A stretch of 64,000 bases of DNA from Clostridium collagenovorans DSM 3089 (GTDB lineage: Bacteria; Bacillota; Clostridia; Clostridiales; Clostridiaceae): contig NZ_FQXP01000003.1 in the NCBI RefSeq assembly GCF_900130005.1, positions 62,001 through 126,000 of the forward strand. Direction: 5' to 3'. The notes below the pieces were generated by a model that made no database searches, was not told the DNA's origin, and saw only the letters and a list, made by a program, of their open reading frames with translations. Positions 45,395 through 54,383 of this stretch are shown here, one piece after another (within the stretch, counting starts at the first letter, position 1; each line of letters starts with the position of its first letter). The translations under genes were made by a program, and so were the position numbers.

Positions 45395-46834
45395 ATGTTG
45401 AATTGTAAAAAGCCTTGCTTAAAAAACAGATATGAGACTTTTGATCCGGATAAGTTCCATGATGAATGTGGAGTTTACGGAGTGTATTCAAGTAAAGAAG
45501 ATAATTTAGACGTTGGAGCATTATCATATTACGGATTGTTTGCACTTCAACATAGGGGACAAGAAAGTGCTGGAATAACTGTATCTACAGAAGAAGGATT
45601 AAAATGCCATAAAGATATGGGTTTAGTAACAGATATTTTCGGTAAAAAGGTTCTAGAAACTTTAAAAGGAAAAGCAGCAATAGGACATGTTAGATATTCT
45701 ACAGCTGGAGAAAGTACAGCTGTTAATTCACAACCACTTGTAGGAGCATGTAAGCTAGGAGGCCTTTCAATAGCGCATAATGGAAATATAGTTAATGCAG
45801 ATGTTATGAAAGAAATCTTAGAAGATACTGGATGTATATTCCATACTACAATAGATTCAGAGGTTGTTTTAAATCTTATAGCTAGAAGTGCAGCTAAAGG
45901 AATGAGAAGAGCCGTAGTTGATACAATTCAAGCTATGAAGGGTTCTTATGGAATGGTTATATTAACAGAGAATGAGCTTATAGCAATAAGAGATCCTCAT
46001 GGAATCAGACCATTATGTCTTGGAAAGATAAAAAACAGTTATGTTGTAGCATCAGAAAGTTGTGCTTTAGATGCAACAGGAGCAGAGTTTGTTCGTGATG
46101 TAGAACCAGGAGAAATCCTAATTATAAATGACAATGGAGTAGAGTCTTTAAGCTTTGCAGAGAAAAGTGAAAGAGCAACGTGTTCCTTTGAATATGTTTA
46201 CTTTGCAAGACCAGATACTACTATGGATGGAATAAATGTAAATAGCTCAAGAATAGAAGCAGGAAAGAAATTATTTGAAGAGTGTCCTGTGGAAGCTGAC
46301 TTAGTTGTTGGAGTTCCAGATTCAGGTTTATCTTCAGCAGTAGGTTATTCTAAGGCTTCAGGTATTCCATTTGAAATAGGACTTATGAAAAATAAATATG
46401 TTGCTAGAACATTTATAGCACCAACTCAAGAACTTAGAGAAAGAGCAGTTTCACTAAAGTTAACAGCTTTAAGAGATATAATCGAAGGAAAGAGAATTAT
46501 ATTAATTGATGACTCTATAGTTAGAGGAACAACAAGTAAAAGACTAGTAACTTTATTAAGACAAGCAGGGGCTAAAGAAGTTCATTTTAGATCAAGTTCA
46601 CCAGTAGTTAAATATCCATGTTATTTTGGAATAGATACAGCTTATAGAGATGAACTTATAGGAGCTAACTTAGATGTTAACGAAATAGCTAAAGAGATAG
46701 GAGCAGATAGTCTAGGGTACTTAAGCATTGAAGGTTTACTAGATTGCTTAGGAAAGAAACAAGGGTTCTGTTTAGGATGTTTCAATGGGTTTTACCCAAT
46801 TTCAGCACCTGTAAAGGTATCAAGCGAAAAGTAA
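45395..46834 (+). CDS. purF: amidophosphoribosyltransferase
   Basis: 479 residues, first committed purine step (PRPP + Gln to phosphoribosylamine). Seen: 24-residue propeptide preceding nucleophile Cys25 (DECGVYG), glutaminase HRGQESAG and HNGNIVN, PRPP loop IILIDDSIVRGTTSKRL, and cysteines in KYPCYFG and GFCLGCFNG that fit the Bacillus-type [4Fe-4S] cluster. GGGGG ribosome binding site. First gene of purFMNH. Confidence 0.97.
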   Translation: MLNCKKPCLKNRYETFDPDKFHDECGVYGVYSSKEDNLDVGALSYYGLFALQHRGQESAGITVSTEEGLKCHKDMGLVTDIFGKKVLETLKGKAAIGHVRYSTAGESTAVNSQPLVGACKLGGLSIAHNGNIVNADVMKEILEDTGCIFHTTIDSEVVLNLIARSAAKGMRRAVVDTIQAMKGSYGMVILTENELIAIRDPHGIRPLCLGKIKNSYVVASESCALDATGAEFVRDVEPGEILIINDNGVESLSFAEKSERATCSFEYVYFARPDTTMDGINVNSSRIEAGKKLFEECPVEADLVVGVPDSGLSSAVGYSKASGIPFEIGLMKNKYVARTFIAPTQELRERAVSLKLTALRDIIEGKRIILIDDSIVRGTTSKRLVTLLRQAGAKEVHFRSSSPVVKYPCYFGIDTAYRDELIGANLDVNEIAKEIGADSLGYLSIEGLLDCLGKKQGFCLGCFNGFYPISAPVKVSSEK

Positions 46835-46865
46835 TATTTTAAAAATAAATAAGGTGGTATGAGAA

Positions 46866-47864
46866 ATGATAACATATAAAGAAGCTGGGGTTAATATAGA
46901 AGAAGGATACAAAGCAGTAAGCTTAATAAAAGAGCATACAGCTAAAACTTTCACAGAGGGTGTTTTAAATGGCATTGGAAGCTTTGCTGGTATGTTTGAA
47001 ATAGGAACAGGATTCAAAAATCCAGTTTTAGTATCAGGAACAGATGGAGTAGGAACAAAACTTGAAATAGCTTTCAAATTAAATAAATATGACACAGTTG
47101 GTATTGATTGTGTTGCTATGTGTGTAAATGATATTTTATGTCACGGAGCTAAACCATTATTTTTCTTAGATTATATGGCATGTGGAAAATTAGAATCTAA
47201 TGTAGCAGCTGACATCGTTAAAGGTGTATCTGAAGGATGTATTCAAGCAGCCTCAGCTTTAATTGGTGGAGAAACTGCTGAAATGCCAGGTTTCTATAAA
47301 GAAGGGGAATATGATATAGCAGGTTTTGCAGTTGGTATAGTTGATAAAGAAGCTATAATCGACGGAAGCAAAATAGAAGAAGGAGATGCCTTAATAGGAA
47401 TAGCTTCTTCTGGTGTTCACAGTAATGGATATTCTTTAGTAAGAAAGCTAGTTACTAACTTAGATGAGAAATTTGGTGATACTACAATAGGTGAAGCTTT
47501 ATTAACACCAACTAAGATATATGTTAAACCAATACTTAACTTACTTGATAAATTTGAAATAAGAGGCATGGCTCACGTAACTGGTGGAGGTTTCTATGAA
47601 AACATTCCAAGAATGTTCAAACATGAGCAAGTAGCTGTTATAAATAAAAGTAGTTATGAGTTACCAGAAATATTCAAATACCTTATGAACAAAGGCGTTG
47701 ATGAGGATCACATGTACAATACTTACAACATGGGTGTTGGATTCGTATTATGTGTTAAACAAGAAGATAAGATGGCAGTTATAGAAAGCTTAAATTCCAT
47801 GGGAGAAAAGGCCTTTGAATTAGGTCACGTTGAAAATGGAGGAAAGGGCATATGCTTAAAATAG
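46866..47864 (+). CDS. purM: phosphoribosylformylglycinamidine cyclo-ligase (AIR synthetase)
   Basis: 332 residues, FGAM to AIR. Seen: SGTDGVGTKLEIAF, GIDCVAMCVNDILCHGAKPLFFLDY, ALIGGETAEMPGFY, GIASSGVHSNGYSLVR and HVTGGGFYENIPR. AAGGTGG ribosome binding site. Overlaps purN by 13 bases. Confidence 0.97.
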   Translation: MITYKEAGVNIEEGYKAVSLIKEHTAKTFTEGVLNGIGSFAGMFEIGTGFKNPVLVSGTDGVGTKLEIAFKLNKYDTVGIDCVAMCVNDILCHGAKPLFFLDYMACGKLESNVAADIVKGVSEGCIQAASALIGGETAEMPGFYKEGEYDIAGFAVGIVDKEAIIDGSKIEEGDALIGIASSGVHSNGYSLVRKLVTNLDEKFGDTTIGEALLTPTKIYVKPILNLLDKFEIRGMAHVTGGGFYENIPRMFKHEQVAVINKSSYELPEIFKYLMNKGVDEDHMYNTYNMGVGFVLCVKQEDKMAVIESLNSMGEKAFELGHVENGGKGICLK

Positions 47865-48463
47865 CCGTTTTAGTTTCTGGTGGAGGAAGTAATCTTCAAT
47901 CAATTATAGATGATATAAACTCAGGAGCTTTAAATTGCACCATTGAATATGTAATAAGCGATAGAATTGGTGCTTACGGTATTGAAAGAGCTAAAAAAGC
48001 TGGTATAAAGACTATTGAATTAGATAGAAAAGAATTAAAGTCAGATTTATCTAATACCATTTTAGGACTTGTTAAAGGTAAGGTTGACTTAATTGTACTA
48101 GCTGGTTATCTTTCAATAATAAGTGGTGACATTTTAAAGGAATTTAAAAATAGAATAATAAATATTCATCCATCCCTTATACCAAGTTTCTGTGGACAGG
48201 GTATGTACGGAATAAAGGTGCATGAGGCAGTTTTAGAATATGGATGTAAAATAGCAGGATGTACAGTTCACTTAGTTGATGAGGGGACAGACACAGGAGC
48301 TATAATAATTCAAAAGGTAGTGGAAGTAAAAGAAGATGATAGCAGTGAAGTACTTCAAAAAAGAGTACTTGAGCAAGAGCATAAGGCTCTTCCAGAGGCT
48401 ATATCATATTTTGCTGATGAGAAGATAACAATTGAAGGTAGACAAATTAAAATAAAAAAATAA
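47852..48463 (+). CDS. purN: phosphoribosylglycinamide formyltransferase
   Basis: 203 residues, GAR to FGAR using formyl-THF. Seen: VLVSGGGSNLQSIID substrate loop, LAGYLSIIS, NIHPSLIPSF with catalytic Asn-His, and TVHLVDEGTDTGAII with catalytic Asp. The start lies inside purM with GGAGGAAAGG upstream, so translation is coupled. Confidence 0.97.
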   Translation: MLKIAVLVSGGGSNLQSIIDDINSGALNCTIEYVISDRIGAYGIERAKKAGIKTIELDRKELKSDLSNTILGLVKGKVDLIVLAGYLSIISGDILKEFKNRIINIHPSLIPSFCGQGMYGIKVHEAVLEYGCKIAGCTVHLVDEGTDTGAIIIQKVVEVKEDDSSEVLQKRVLEQEHKALPEAISYFADEKITIEGRQIKIKK

Positions 48464-48479
48464 TTGGGGAGAGGATATT

Positions 48480-49979
48480 ATGATAAAAAGAGCTTTAATA
48501 AGTGTTTTTGATAAGAGTAACATTTTAGAATTTGCAGCATTTTTAAGAAGCAAAGACGTAGAGATATTATCAACAGGTGGAACTTATAAATACTTAAAAG
48601 AAAATGGAATAGAAGTAGTAGAAGTTTCAGAAGTTACTAACTCAGATGAAATGTTAGATGGAAGAGTTAAAACTCTTCACCCAATTATTCACGGTGGAAT
48701 TCTAGCTATAAGAGACAACGAAGACCACATGAAACAATTAGAAGAAAGAAATATAACTACAATAGATATGGTTATAGTTAATTTATATCCATTCTTTGAA
48801 AAGGTTAAAGAAGATTTAAGCTTTGAAGAGAAGGTAGAGTTTATAGATATCGGTGGTCCTACAATGTTAAGATCAGCAGCTAAAAACTTTAAGGATGTAT
48901 TAGTTATAACAAATACTTCTGATTATGAAGTAGTAAAAAATCAATTAGAAGAAAATGGCGAAGTTGATTTTGCAACAAGAAGAAGCTTTGCAGGAAAAGT
49001 ATTTAACTTAACTTCAGCGTATGATGCTGCTATTTCTAACTTCTTATTAGAAGAAGAATATCCAGAGTATTTATCAGTATCATATAAGAAAATGGATACA
49101 TTAAGATATGGTGAGAACCCACATCAAAGTGCAGCTGTATATGTTAATACACTAGGCACTGGAATGATGAATAATATAAAACAACTTCATGGTAAACAAT
49201 TATCATACAATAACATAAAAGATATGGATATAGCATGGAAAGTTGTTTGTGACTTTGAAGAAGTTGCTTGTTGCGGATTAAAACACAATACACCATGTGG
49301 AGTGGCAATAGGAGAAACAGTTAGTGAAGTTTATACTAAAGCCTTCTCATGTGACCCAGTTTCAATATTTGGTGGTATAGTTGCTTTCAACAGACCAGTT
49401 GATGCTGAGGCTGCACAAGAGTTAAGCAAGACTTTCTTAGAAATCATAATAGCTCCAGGCTTCACAAAGGAAGCTTTAGAAATTCTTTGTCAGAAGAAAA
49501 ATCTAAGACTTATAGAATGTGATTACAAAGCTTCTGATGAAAAAGAAATGGTAACAGTTGATGGTTCTATTTTAGTTCAAGACAGCGATAGAACACTTTT
49601 AGAAGATGTTAAGGTAGTTACAGAAAAAGCTCCAACAGAACAAGAAATGAAAGATTTAATCTTCGGTATGAAGGTTGTTAAATATGTTAAATCTAATGCT
49701 ATAGTAGTTGTTAAAGACGGTATGGCTAAGGGAATTGGTGGTGGCCAAGTTAATAGAATTTGGGCAACAGCTCATGCTTTAGATAGAGCTGGAGATGGTG
49801 TAGTACTTGCATCAGATGCATTCTTCCCATTTAGAGATTGTGTTGATGAAGCACACAAATACAATATAAAAGCAATAATTCAACCAGGTGGATCTTTAAG
49901 AGACCAAGAATCTATAGATGCATGTAACGAACATGGAATGTCTATGGTACTTACAGGGATAAGACACTTCAAACACTAA
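48480..49979 (+). CDS. purH: bifunctional AICAR transformylase / IMP cyclohydrolase
   Basis: 499 residues, last two steps to IMP. N-terminal IMP cyclohydrolase (1-190: ALISVFDKSNI, STGGTYKYL, DGRVKTLHP, DIGGPTMLRSAAKN) and C-terminal transformylase (KMDTLRYGENPHQSAAVY, CGLKHNTPCGVA, FGGIVAFNRPVD). GGGGAGAGG ribosome binding site 17 bases after purN. Last gene of purFMNH. Confidence 0.97.
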   Translation: MIKRALISVFDKSNILEFAAFLRSKDVEILSTGGTYKYLKENGIEVVEVSEVTNSDEMLDGRVKTLHPIIHGGILAIRDNEDHMKQLEERNITTIDMVIVNLYPFFEKVKEDLSFEEKVEFIDIGGPTMLRSAAKNFKDVLVITNTSDYEVVKNQLEENGEVDFATRRSFAGKVFNLTSAYDAAISNFLLEEEYPEYLSVSYKKMDTLRYGENPHQSAAVYVNTLGTGMMNNIKQLHGKQLSYNNIKDMDIAWKVVCDFEEVACCGLKHNTPCGVAIGETVSEVYTKAFSCDPVSIFGGIVAFNRPVDAEAAQELSKTFLEIIIAPGFTKEALEILCQKKNLRLIECDYKASDEKEMVTVDGSILVQDSDRTLLEDVKVVTEKAPTEQEMKDLIFGMKVVKYVKSNAIVVVKDGMAKGIGGGQVNRIWATAHALDRAGDGVVLASDAFFPFRDCVDEAHKYNIKAIIQPGGSLRDQESIDACNEHGMSMVLTGIRHFKH

Positions 49980-50051
49980 TTTGAATGTTTTATATAAATA
50001 TTTATAATTTCTTTACACAATTAAAAAAACCTTACTCAAAACCAAGTGTGT

Positions 50052-50087
50052 GTTTAGTCCTTATTCCTACGGGGGTAGGGACTAAAC
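50052..50087 (+). other. GC-rich hairpin in the purH-purD spacer
   Basis: GTTTAGTCC / GGACTAAAC (50052-50060, 50079-50087) with an inner CCTAC/GTAGG stem and a G-rich loop; no T tract follows. It could be a processing site, an attenuator lacking a U-run or part of a leader. Confidence 0.5.
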
Positions 50088-50152
50088 TATTATAAGATAA
50101 GATTCGAGAAAAAGTAATTATAAACGGTATTGAAAGCTTAGGATTATGAAAT

Positions 50153-50214
50153 AAAAATAATCTTAGTTAATTTAAAATAAAAGGGAATGAAAAATAATCT
50201 TAGTTAATTTAAAA
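50153..50214 (+). repeat. 25-bp perfect direct repeat upstream of purD
   Basis: The string beginning AAAAATAATCTTAGTTAATT is present at 50153-50177 and 50190-50214, offset 37 bases. Probably a local duplication in the purD leader or promoter region. Confidence 0.7.
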
Positions 50215-50340
50215 CACATGGGTAAAAGAGTTAATAGAAATAAAATATTATAATAAATTAAGGATATAATATGGCATAAGTTTATATAAAAAGAAGATAA
50301 AATCTAATACTAGATTATGTTTAACGGGGGAAATAGGACT

Positions 50341-51591
50341 ATGAAAATATTATTAGTAGGTTCAGGCGGAAGAGAGCATGCTATAGCGTGGAAATTAGCA
50401 CAAAACAGTAAGGTGGAGAAAATATACTGTGCACCAGGAAATGGTGGAACGGCTTTAGAAGATAAATGTGAAAATGTAAAGATATCAGGCAATGAAAATT
50501 TACTTCAATTTGCTAAGGAAAACAACATAGATTTAACTGTAGTAGGGCCAGAAAATCCATTATGTGAAGGAATAGTAGATTTATTTAAAGAATCTAACTT
50601 AAAGATTTTTGGACCAGATAAGAAGGCAGCAATGCTTGAAGGAAGTAAATCCTTCTCTAAGGATTTCATGAAGAAATACGGCGTAAAAACAGCAGAATAT
50701 GGAGTGTTCTCTAATAAAGAGGAAGCTATTAAATATGTAGAAAACTGTGAAATACCAGTTGTAATAAAAGCAGATGGACTTGCAGCAGGAAAAGGCGTTG
50801 TAATATGTGAAAGCAAGGAAGAAGCTATAAGCACTTTAGAAGACTTTATGAGTAAAGACATATTTAAGGGTGCTGGTCAAAGAGTTGTAATAGAAGAATT
50901 CTTAGAGGGTGTTGAGGCTTCTATTTTATCAATAACAGATGGAAAGGTAGTACTTCCCTTTGTATCTTCTAAGGATCATAAGCAAATATTTGATGGCAAT
51001 AAAGGTGCAAATACAGGTGGTATGGGAACAATAGCACCAAACCCATATTGTACTGAAGAAGTATTAAAAGCCTTCGAAGCAGATATAATGAAGCCAACAT
51101 TAAAGGGAATCCAAGAAGAAGACATGGATTTTAAGGGAATAATTTTCTTTGGATTAATGATTTGTAAAAAAGGCGTATATCTACTAGAATACAATGTAAG
51201 AATGGGAGATCCTGAAACAGAGGTTGTACTTCCTTTAATGGAAAGTGATTTCTTAGAATTAATAGAAGCAGCTATAGAAGAAAATCTAAGCAGCAAAGAA
51301 GTTAAGTTCAAAAATGCTAGTGCATGTTGTATAATTGCAGCTTCAAAGGGATATCCAGGTAGCTATGAAGTAGGTTTTGAAATAACAGGTACAGAAACAG
51401 CTACAGGAAAGGTATTTTCAGCAGGAACAGAGCTTAAAGAAGGCAAACTTCTAACTAAGGGTGGAAGAGTATTAGGTGTAACTTCCATAGGAGAAAGCTT
51501 AGAAGAGGCTAGAAATTGTGCGTATAAAAATATTGAATCAATAGACTTCGAAGGAATTTACTATAGAAAAGATATTGGAGAAATAAAATAA
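50341..51591 (+). CDS. purD: phosphoribosylamine-glycine ligase (GAR synthetase)
   Basis: 416-residue ATP-grasp enzyme, PRA + Gly to GAR. Seen: LLVGSGGREHAIAWKL, PENPLCEGIVD, IKADGLAAGKGVVI, EEFLEGVEASI, KGANTGGMGTIAPNP, EYNVRMGDPETEVVLP. I start at ATG 50341 (GGGGG 10 bases upstream); an in-frame ATG at 50317 contains that site. Separated from purH by 360 bases with a hairpin, so it may be a separate transcript. Confidence 0.97.
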   Translation: MKILLVGSGGREHAIAWKLAQNSKVEKIYCAPGNGGTALEDKCENVKISGNENLLQFAKENNIDLTVVGPENPLCEGIVDLFKESNLKIFGPDKKAAMLEGSKSFSKDFMKKYGVKTAEYGVFSNKEEAIKYVENCEIPVVIKADGLAAGKGVVICESKEEAISTLEDFMSKDIFKGAGQRVVIEEFLEGVEASILSITDGKVVLPFVSSKDHKQIFDGNKGANTGGMGTIAPNPYCTEEVLKAFEADIMKPTLKGIQEEDMDFKGIIFFGLMICKKGVYLLEYNVRMGDPETEVVLPLMESDFLELIEAAIEENLSSKEVKFKNASACCIIAASKGYPGSYEVGFEITGTETATGKVFSAGTELKEGKLLTKGGRVLGVTSIGESLEEARNCAYKNIESIDFEGIYYRKDIGEIK

Positions 51592-51716
51592 TAAGTTCGA
51601 GCACTTCTATTCCACTCAAGAATTTAATTTCTTAATAATAAGAAATAAGTGCTTTAGAGAAAATATAATTAATATAAATAGATGTATAATTTAAATCTTG
51701 AATATAAGAAATTTTA

Positions 51717-51827
51717 AAGGCTGTAGCACTAATAATAAACTTTATAGCATAGAGTATTTGTATTTATAATGAATTAATAAATACAAATACTCTATGTTGT
51801 ACATGAATTTATTAAGGCTACAGCCTT
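51717..51827. repeat. large nested inverted repeat after purD
   Basis: An outer 11-bp stem AAGGCTGTAGC / GCTACAGCCTT (51717-51727, 51817-51827) encloses a perfect 19-bp inner stem (51748-51766 with 51778-51796). No T tract follows on either strand. The rest of 51592-51957 holds no gene. Candidate structured RNA, cruciform or small mobile-element relic. Confidence 0.7.
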
Positions 51828-51957
51828 ATTTTGAGTTTAATACTTATATTTTTTACTACGATATTAGACTTCATTATAATAGATTAACTGAATTTCAGTA
51901 GTACACTATAATGTTAGTAATATAAGTTAAGCTTATTTAATGAAATCTATGATTTCT

Positions 51958-52260
51958 TTATGCAAATAATTGTAGTAATATTAATATAAGGATTAATACT
52001 AAGGTTATTGAAGATATTACTTTCCCTTGAGTTGCACCATGTTGATTCTTATATTTTATACTAAGGTATAAAGATAAGTATGATAATAAAACTGATAAAA
52101 TGTATATAGGAAAGTGAATATCAAGATATGAAAATAAAATTTCTCCTAAATTTTTACCACCAATACAGGTGAAATATAAAGACATGGATAGCAGGGATAA
52201 TATGAAGGAAAGTATTCCGAATCTTCCGAAAGTTTTTTTGTTATGATTTTTAGTTTTCAT
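51958..52260 (-). CDS. small membrane protein (DUF4190-like)
   Basis: 100 residues: cytosolic basic N-terminus, then three transmembrane helices (about 13-35, 50-68, 80-99) with GKVISSITLVLILILILL at the end, similar in layout to DUF4190-type small membrane proteins. GGAGG ribosome binding site on the minus strand. Single gene of unknown function. Confidence 0.7.
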   Translation of the reverse strand: MKTKNHNKKTFGRFGILSFILSLLSMSLYFTCIGGKNLGEILFSYLDIHFPIYILSVLLSYLSLYLSIKYKNQHGATQGKVISSITLVLILILILLQLFA

Positions 52261-52290
52261 TAATGTTCCTCCAAAATATATAATAATTAT

Positions 52291-52376
52291 ATATATAAGT
52301 TCTGTTAATCTTTATCTTAATTCTATAATGAGAGGACCTCTAAATAGAATTAAGACTGTTTATTAGAACATATATA
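52291..52376 (+). repeat. dispersed intergenic element, copy B
   Basis: Left end ATATATAAGTTCT as in copy A; core TTCTATAAT ... TCTAAATAGAA ... TTTATTAGAA as in copy C. Lies between divergent genes. Confidence 0.6.
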
Positions 52377-52480
52377 CTATATAAGAATATTTATATATTT
52401 AACATCAATATATTACCATAAAAATTAAGAACTTCATAGTATATTTTAAGAAAAATCATAATTTTAAGATAAATCGAGAG

Positions 52481-52578
52481 AAATAAATTTGGAATATGTA
52501 AAAAAACATAATATAAGTGAAAAACAAGGAAAATAAATTTAGAATATGTAAAAACATAATATAAATAAAAATCAAGGA
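52481..52578 (+). repeat. tandem duplication of about 50 bp before the GNAT gene
   Basis: 52481-52530 and 52531-52578 are adjacent near-identical units, both beginning AAATAAATTT and containing GAATATGTAAAAA and ACATAATATAA; a few indels and substitutions. It ends 17 bases before the GNAT start codon. Confidence 0.75.
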
Positions 52579-52595
52579 ATAAAAGGAAGTAAAAT

Positions 52596-53138
52596 ATGGA
52601 GAATCAAAATACACTTATTTTAAAAATTCCAACAATAGAAGAGTTAGATTATCGCAAAAAAATTTTAAGTGATGAAGACACAGTGAGCTATAACATGGGA
52701 TGTGAAGAATTTCAAGGATATAATCCATATACGGGATGCATTGACTTTAATGAAAGCAAGTGGAGTGATTGGTTTTTAAAATGGATTACACAGGATAAAG
52801 AAAGATATTACGCATATATAATTAAATGCCCTGAGAATATACCAGTTGGAGAAGTAGCTCTTCGTTATGATGAAATGCAAAAGGGGTATTGTGTTAGCAT
52901 TATAGTTGAGCATAAATATAGGGGTAAAGGATATAGTGAAGAAGCATTAAATCTATTATTAGAAGTTGCATTTAATGAACTAAAGGCAGAGAAAGTATTT
53001 GATAATTTTCCACAAGAAAGAACTTCCGCAGAGAAAATATTTGAAAAAGTAGGATTTAAAAGAACCTCTGTAGAAATAGTAGAGTTATTGAGGGAAGATT
53101 ATTATAAAAAACAAAACGCTATTCTACATAAAAATTAA
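52596..53138 (+). CDS. GNAT-family N-acetyltransferase
   Basis: 180 residues. Seen: the RimJ/RimL-like pattern with YAYIIKCPENIPVGEVALRYDE, acetyl-CoA motif IIVEHKYRGKGYSEEALNLLLEVAF and C-terminal NFPQERTSAEKIFEKVGFKRTS. AAAGGAAG ribosome binding site. Substrate unknown. Tandem duplication directly upstream may alter its expression. Confidence 0.87.
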   Translation: MENQNTLILKIPTIEELDYRKKILSDEDTVSYNMGCEEFQGYNPYTGCIDFNESKWSDWFLKWITQDKERYYAYIIKCPENIPVGEVALRYDEMQKGYCVSIIVEHKYRGKGYSEEALNLLLEVAFNELKAEKVFDNFPQERTSAEKIFEKVGFKRTSVEIVELLREDYYKKQNAILHKN

Positions 53139-53824
53139 TTATAATAAAAATTTTTTAAAATAAATGAAAATTTAGGATAAAAATAGTATAATGTAATAAA
53201 TACAGAAAAATAGAACCTATAAACACAGAAAATTATGTAAATATAGAGAGTTTTTTTGAAAACATAATATTTATAGATTCTTAATAGCTTTATTTAATAG
53301 TCGTGATGAAAATAAAGCTATGGAATATTACTTTGTTAAATACAATATAGTTGAAGGTTTTTTTGATTTAAGGGGGAGTATCTTTGACATAAAGACTATG
53401 ATAGACCTAATAATATTAAAAAACTTTTGTATTTATAAAATTAATTGTCACTATACTAAAATAAAGTAGATTATTAAGGAAACTCAAGAGCTTTAGGGAA
53501 AAAATAAGTTATTTTAGAATGAATTAAGATATTATAGAGAATACTAAGTATAAAATATTTAGCAAAGTTTCTACAATAAACTATAAAAATATTTCTATAA
53601 ATAACAAAGCTTCAATAGCAAAGAAAAAGGAAATTCAAGAGTATTTGTAAGAAAAATTATTTTTAATATATAGATTAAGAATAAATCTTAAGAATATTTA
53701 GAAGTGATTATTATTAAGTAAAGCTAATCTTTTTAGTAAAGTTAAATTTCAATTAAAGTATAGATTCTTAATTGAAATTTAGATATTAATGTAATTTTAA
53801 AAGAAGAAAGGATAGGTGTTTTGA
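53139..53824 (+). other. gene-poor 690-base region
   Basis: Holds a 70-codon open stretch (about 53253-53468) with an internal ATG at 53313 but no ribosome binding site close to it and no family resemblance. Otherwise only AT-rich DNA. The ATP-cone gene has AGGATAGGTG at its end. Confidence 0.45.
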
Positions 53825-54097
53825 ATGTTAGTAGTTAAAAGAAGTGGTATGAAACAAGAATTTAATCCAGATAAGTTAGTTAGCGCTATACAGAATGCAG
53901 CAGAGGATTGTAATGAACCTCTAAATGCTTCAGATTTAGAAGTTTTAATAAGAGCTATATTAAGAAGAATTAAGAACTTAAATGTACCAGAAATAACTTC
54001 AGAAGAAATATATGAAACTATAATTGTAGAACTTACTAAAGCTAGATTTTATCATTTAGCAAAGATATATAATGAAGGTGCCTTACAAAGAAGATAA
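53825..54097 (+). CDS. stand-alone ATP-cone domain protein
   Basis: 90 residues consisting only of an ATP-cone domain. Seen: VVKRSGMKQEFNPDKLVSAIQNAAED and VPEITSEEIYETIIVELTKARFYHLAKIY, as in the N-termini of NrdR and class I/III ribonucleotide reductases. No catalytic or zinc-ribbon domain and no stop-separated reductase downstream. Could be a free regulatory nucleotide sensor or a former reductase fragment that kept a good ribosome binding site (AGGATAGGTG). Confidence 0.85.
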   Translation: MLVVKRSGMKQEFNPDKLVSAIQNAAEDCNEPLNASDLEVLIRAILRRIKNLNVPEITSEEIYETIIVELTKARFYHLAKIYNEGALQRR

Positions 54098-54169
54098 AAC
54101 TCTTCTAATAAAAATAAATGATTAAAATATAAGAATCTGTTTTAAAACAGTATCTATAATAGACAGTAT

Positions 54170-54268
54170 GGGGATGTCGCCCTAAGAATAAACCCTACAA
54201 TATATTGTTTTAATTTTAAATATGAAAAACAATATACTGTATGTAAATTCTTTAATGCGACAGTCCCC
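54170..54268. repeat. interrupted inverted repeat between convergent genes
   Basis: GGGGATGTCGC (54170-54180) pairs with GCGACAGTCCCC (54257-54268), with an inner ACAATATATTGTTTTAA / AAAACAATATACTGT pair (54197-54240), then CCTTTT. It may serve as a bidirectional terminator or be a REP-like element. Confidence 0.6.
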
Positions 54269-54383
54269 TTTTAAATTGCAATACTTTAAAGTTTTTTCTC
54301 ATAATCTCATTTAGAAATTATTACTATGAAAACCATTGTTCAAAACTTTATATTCTATTATGAAATATGATTTAAAAGCTATG

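Noticed and set aside
53253..53468. 70-codon open stretch (internal ATG at 53313)
   Set aside because: No usable ribosome binding site near the ATG and no recognisable family; could be a relic, but the evidence is too thin for a call.
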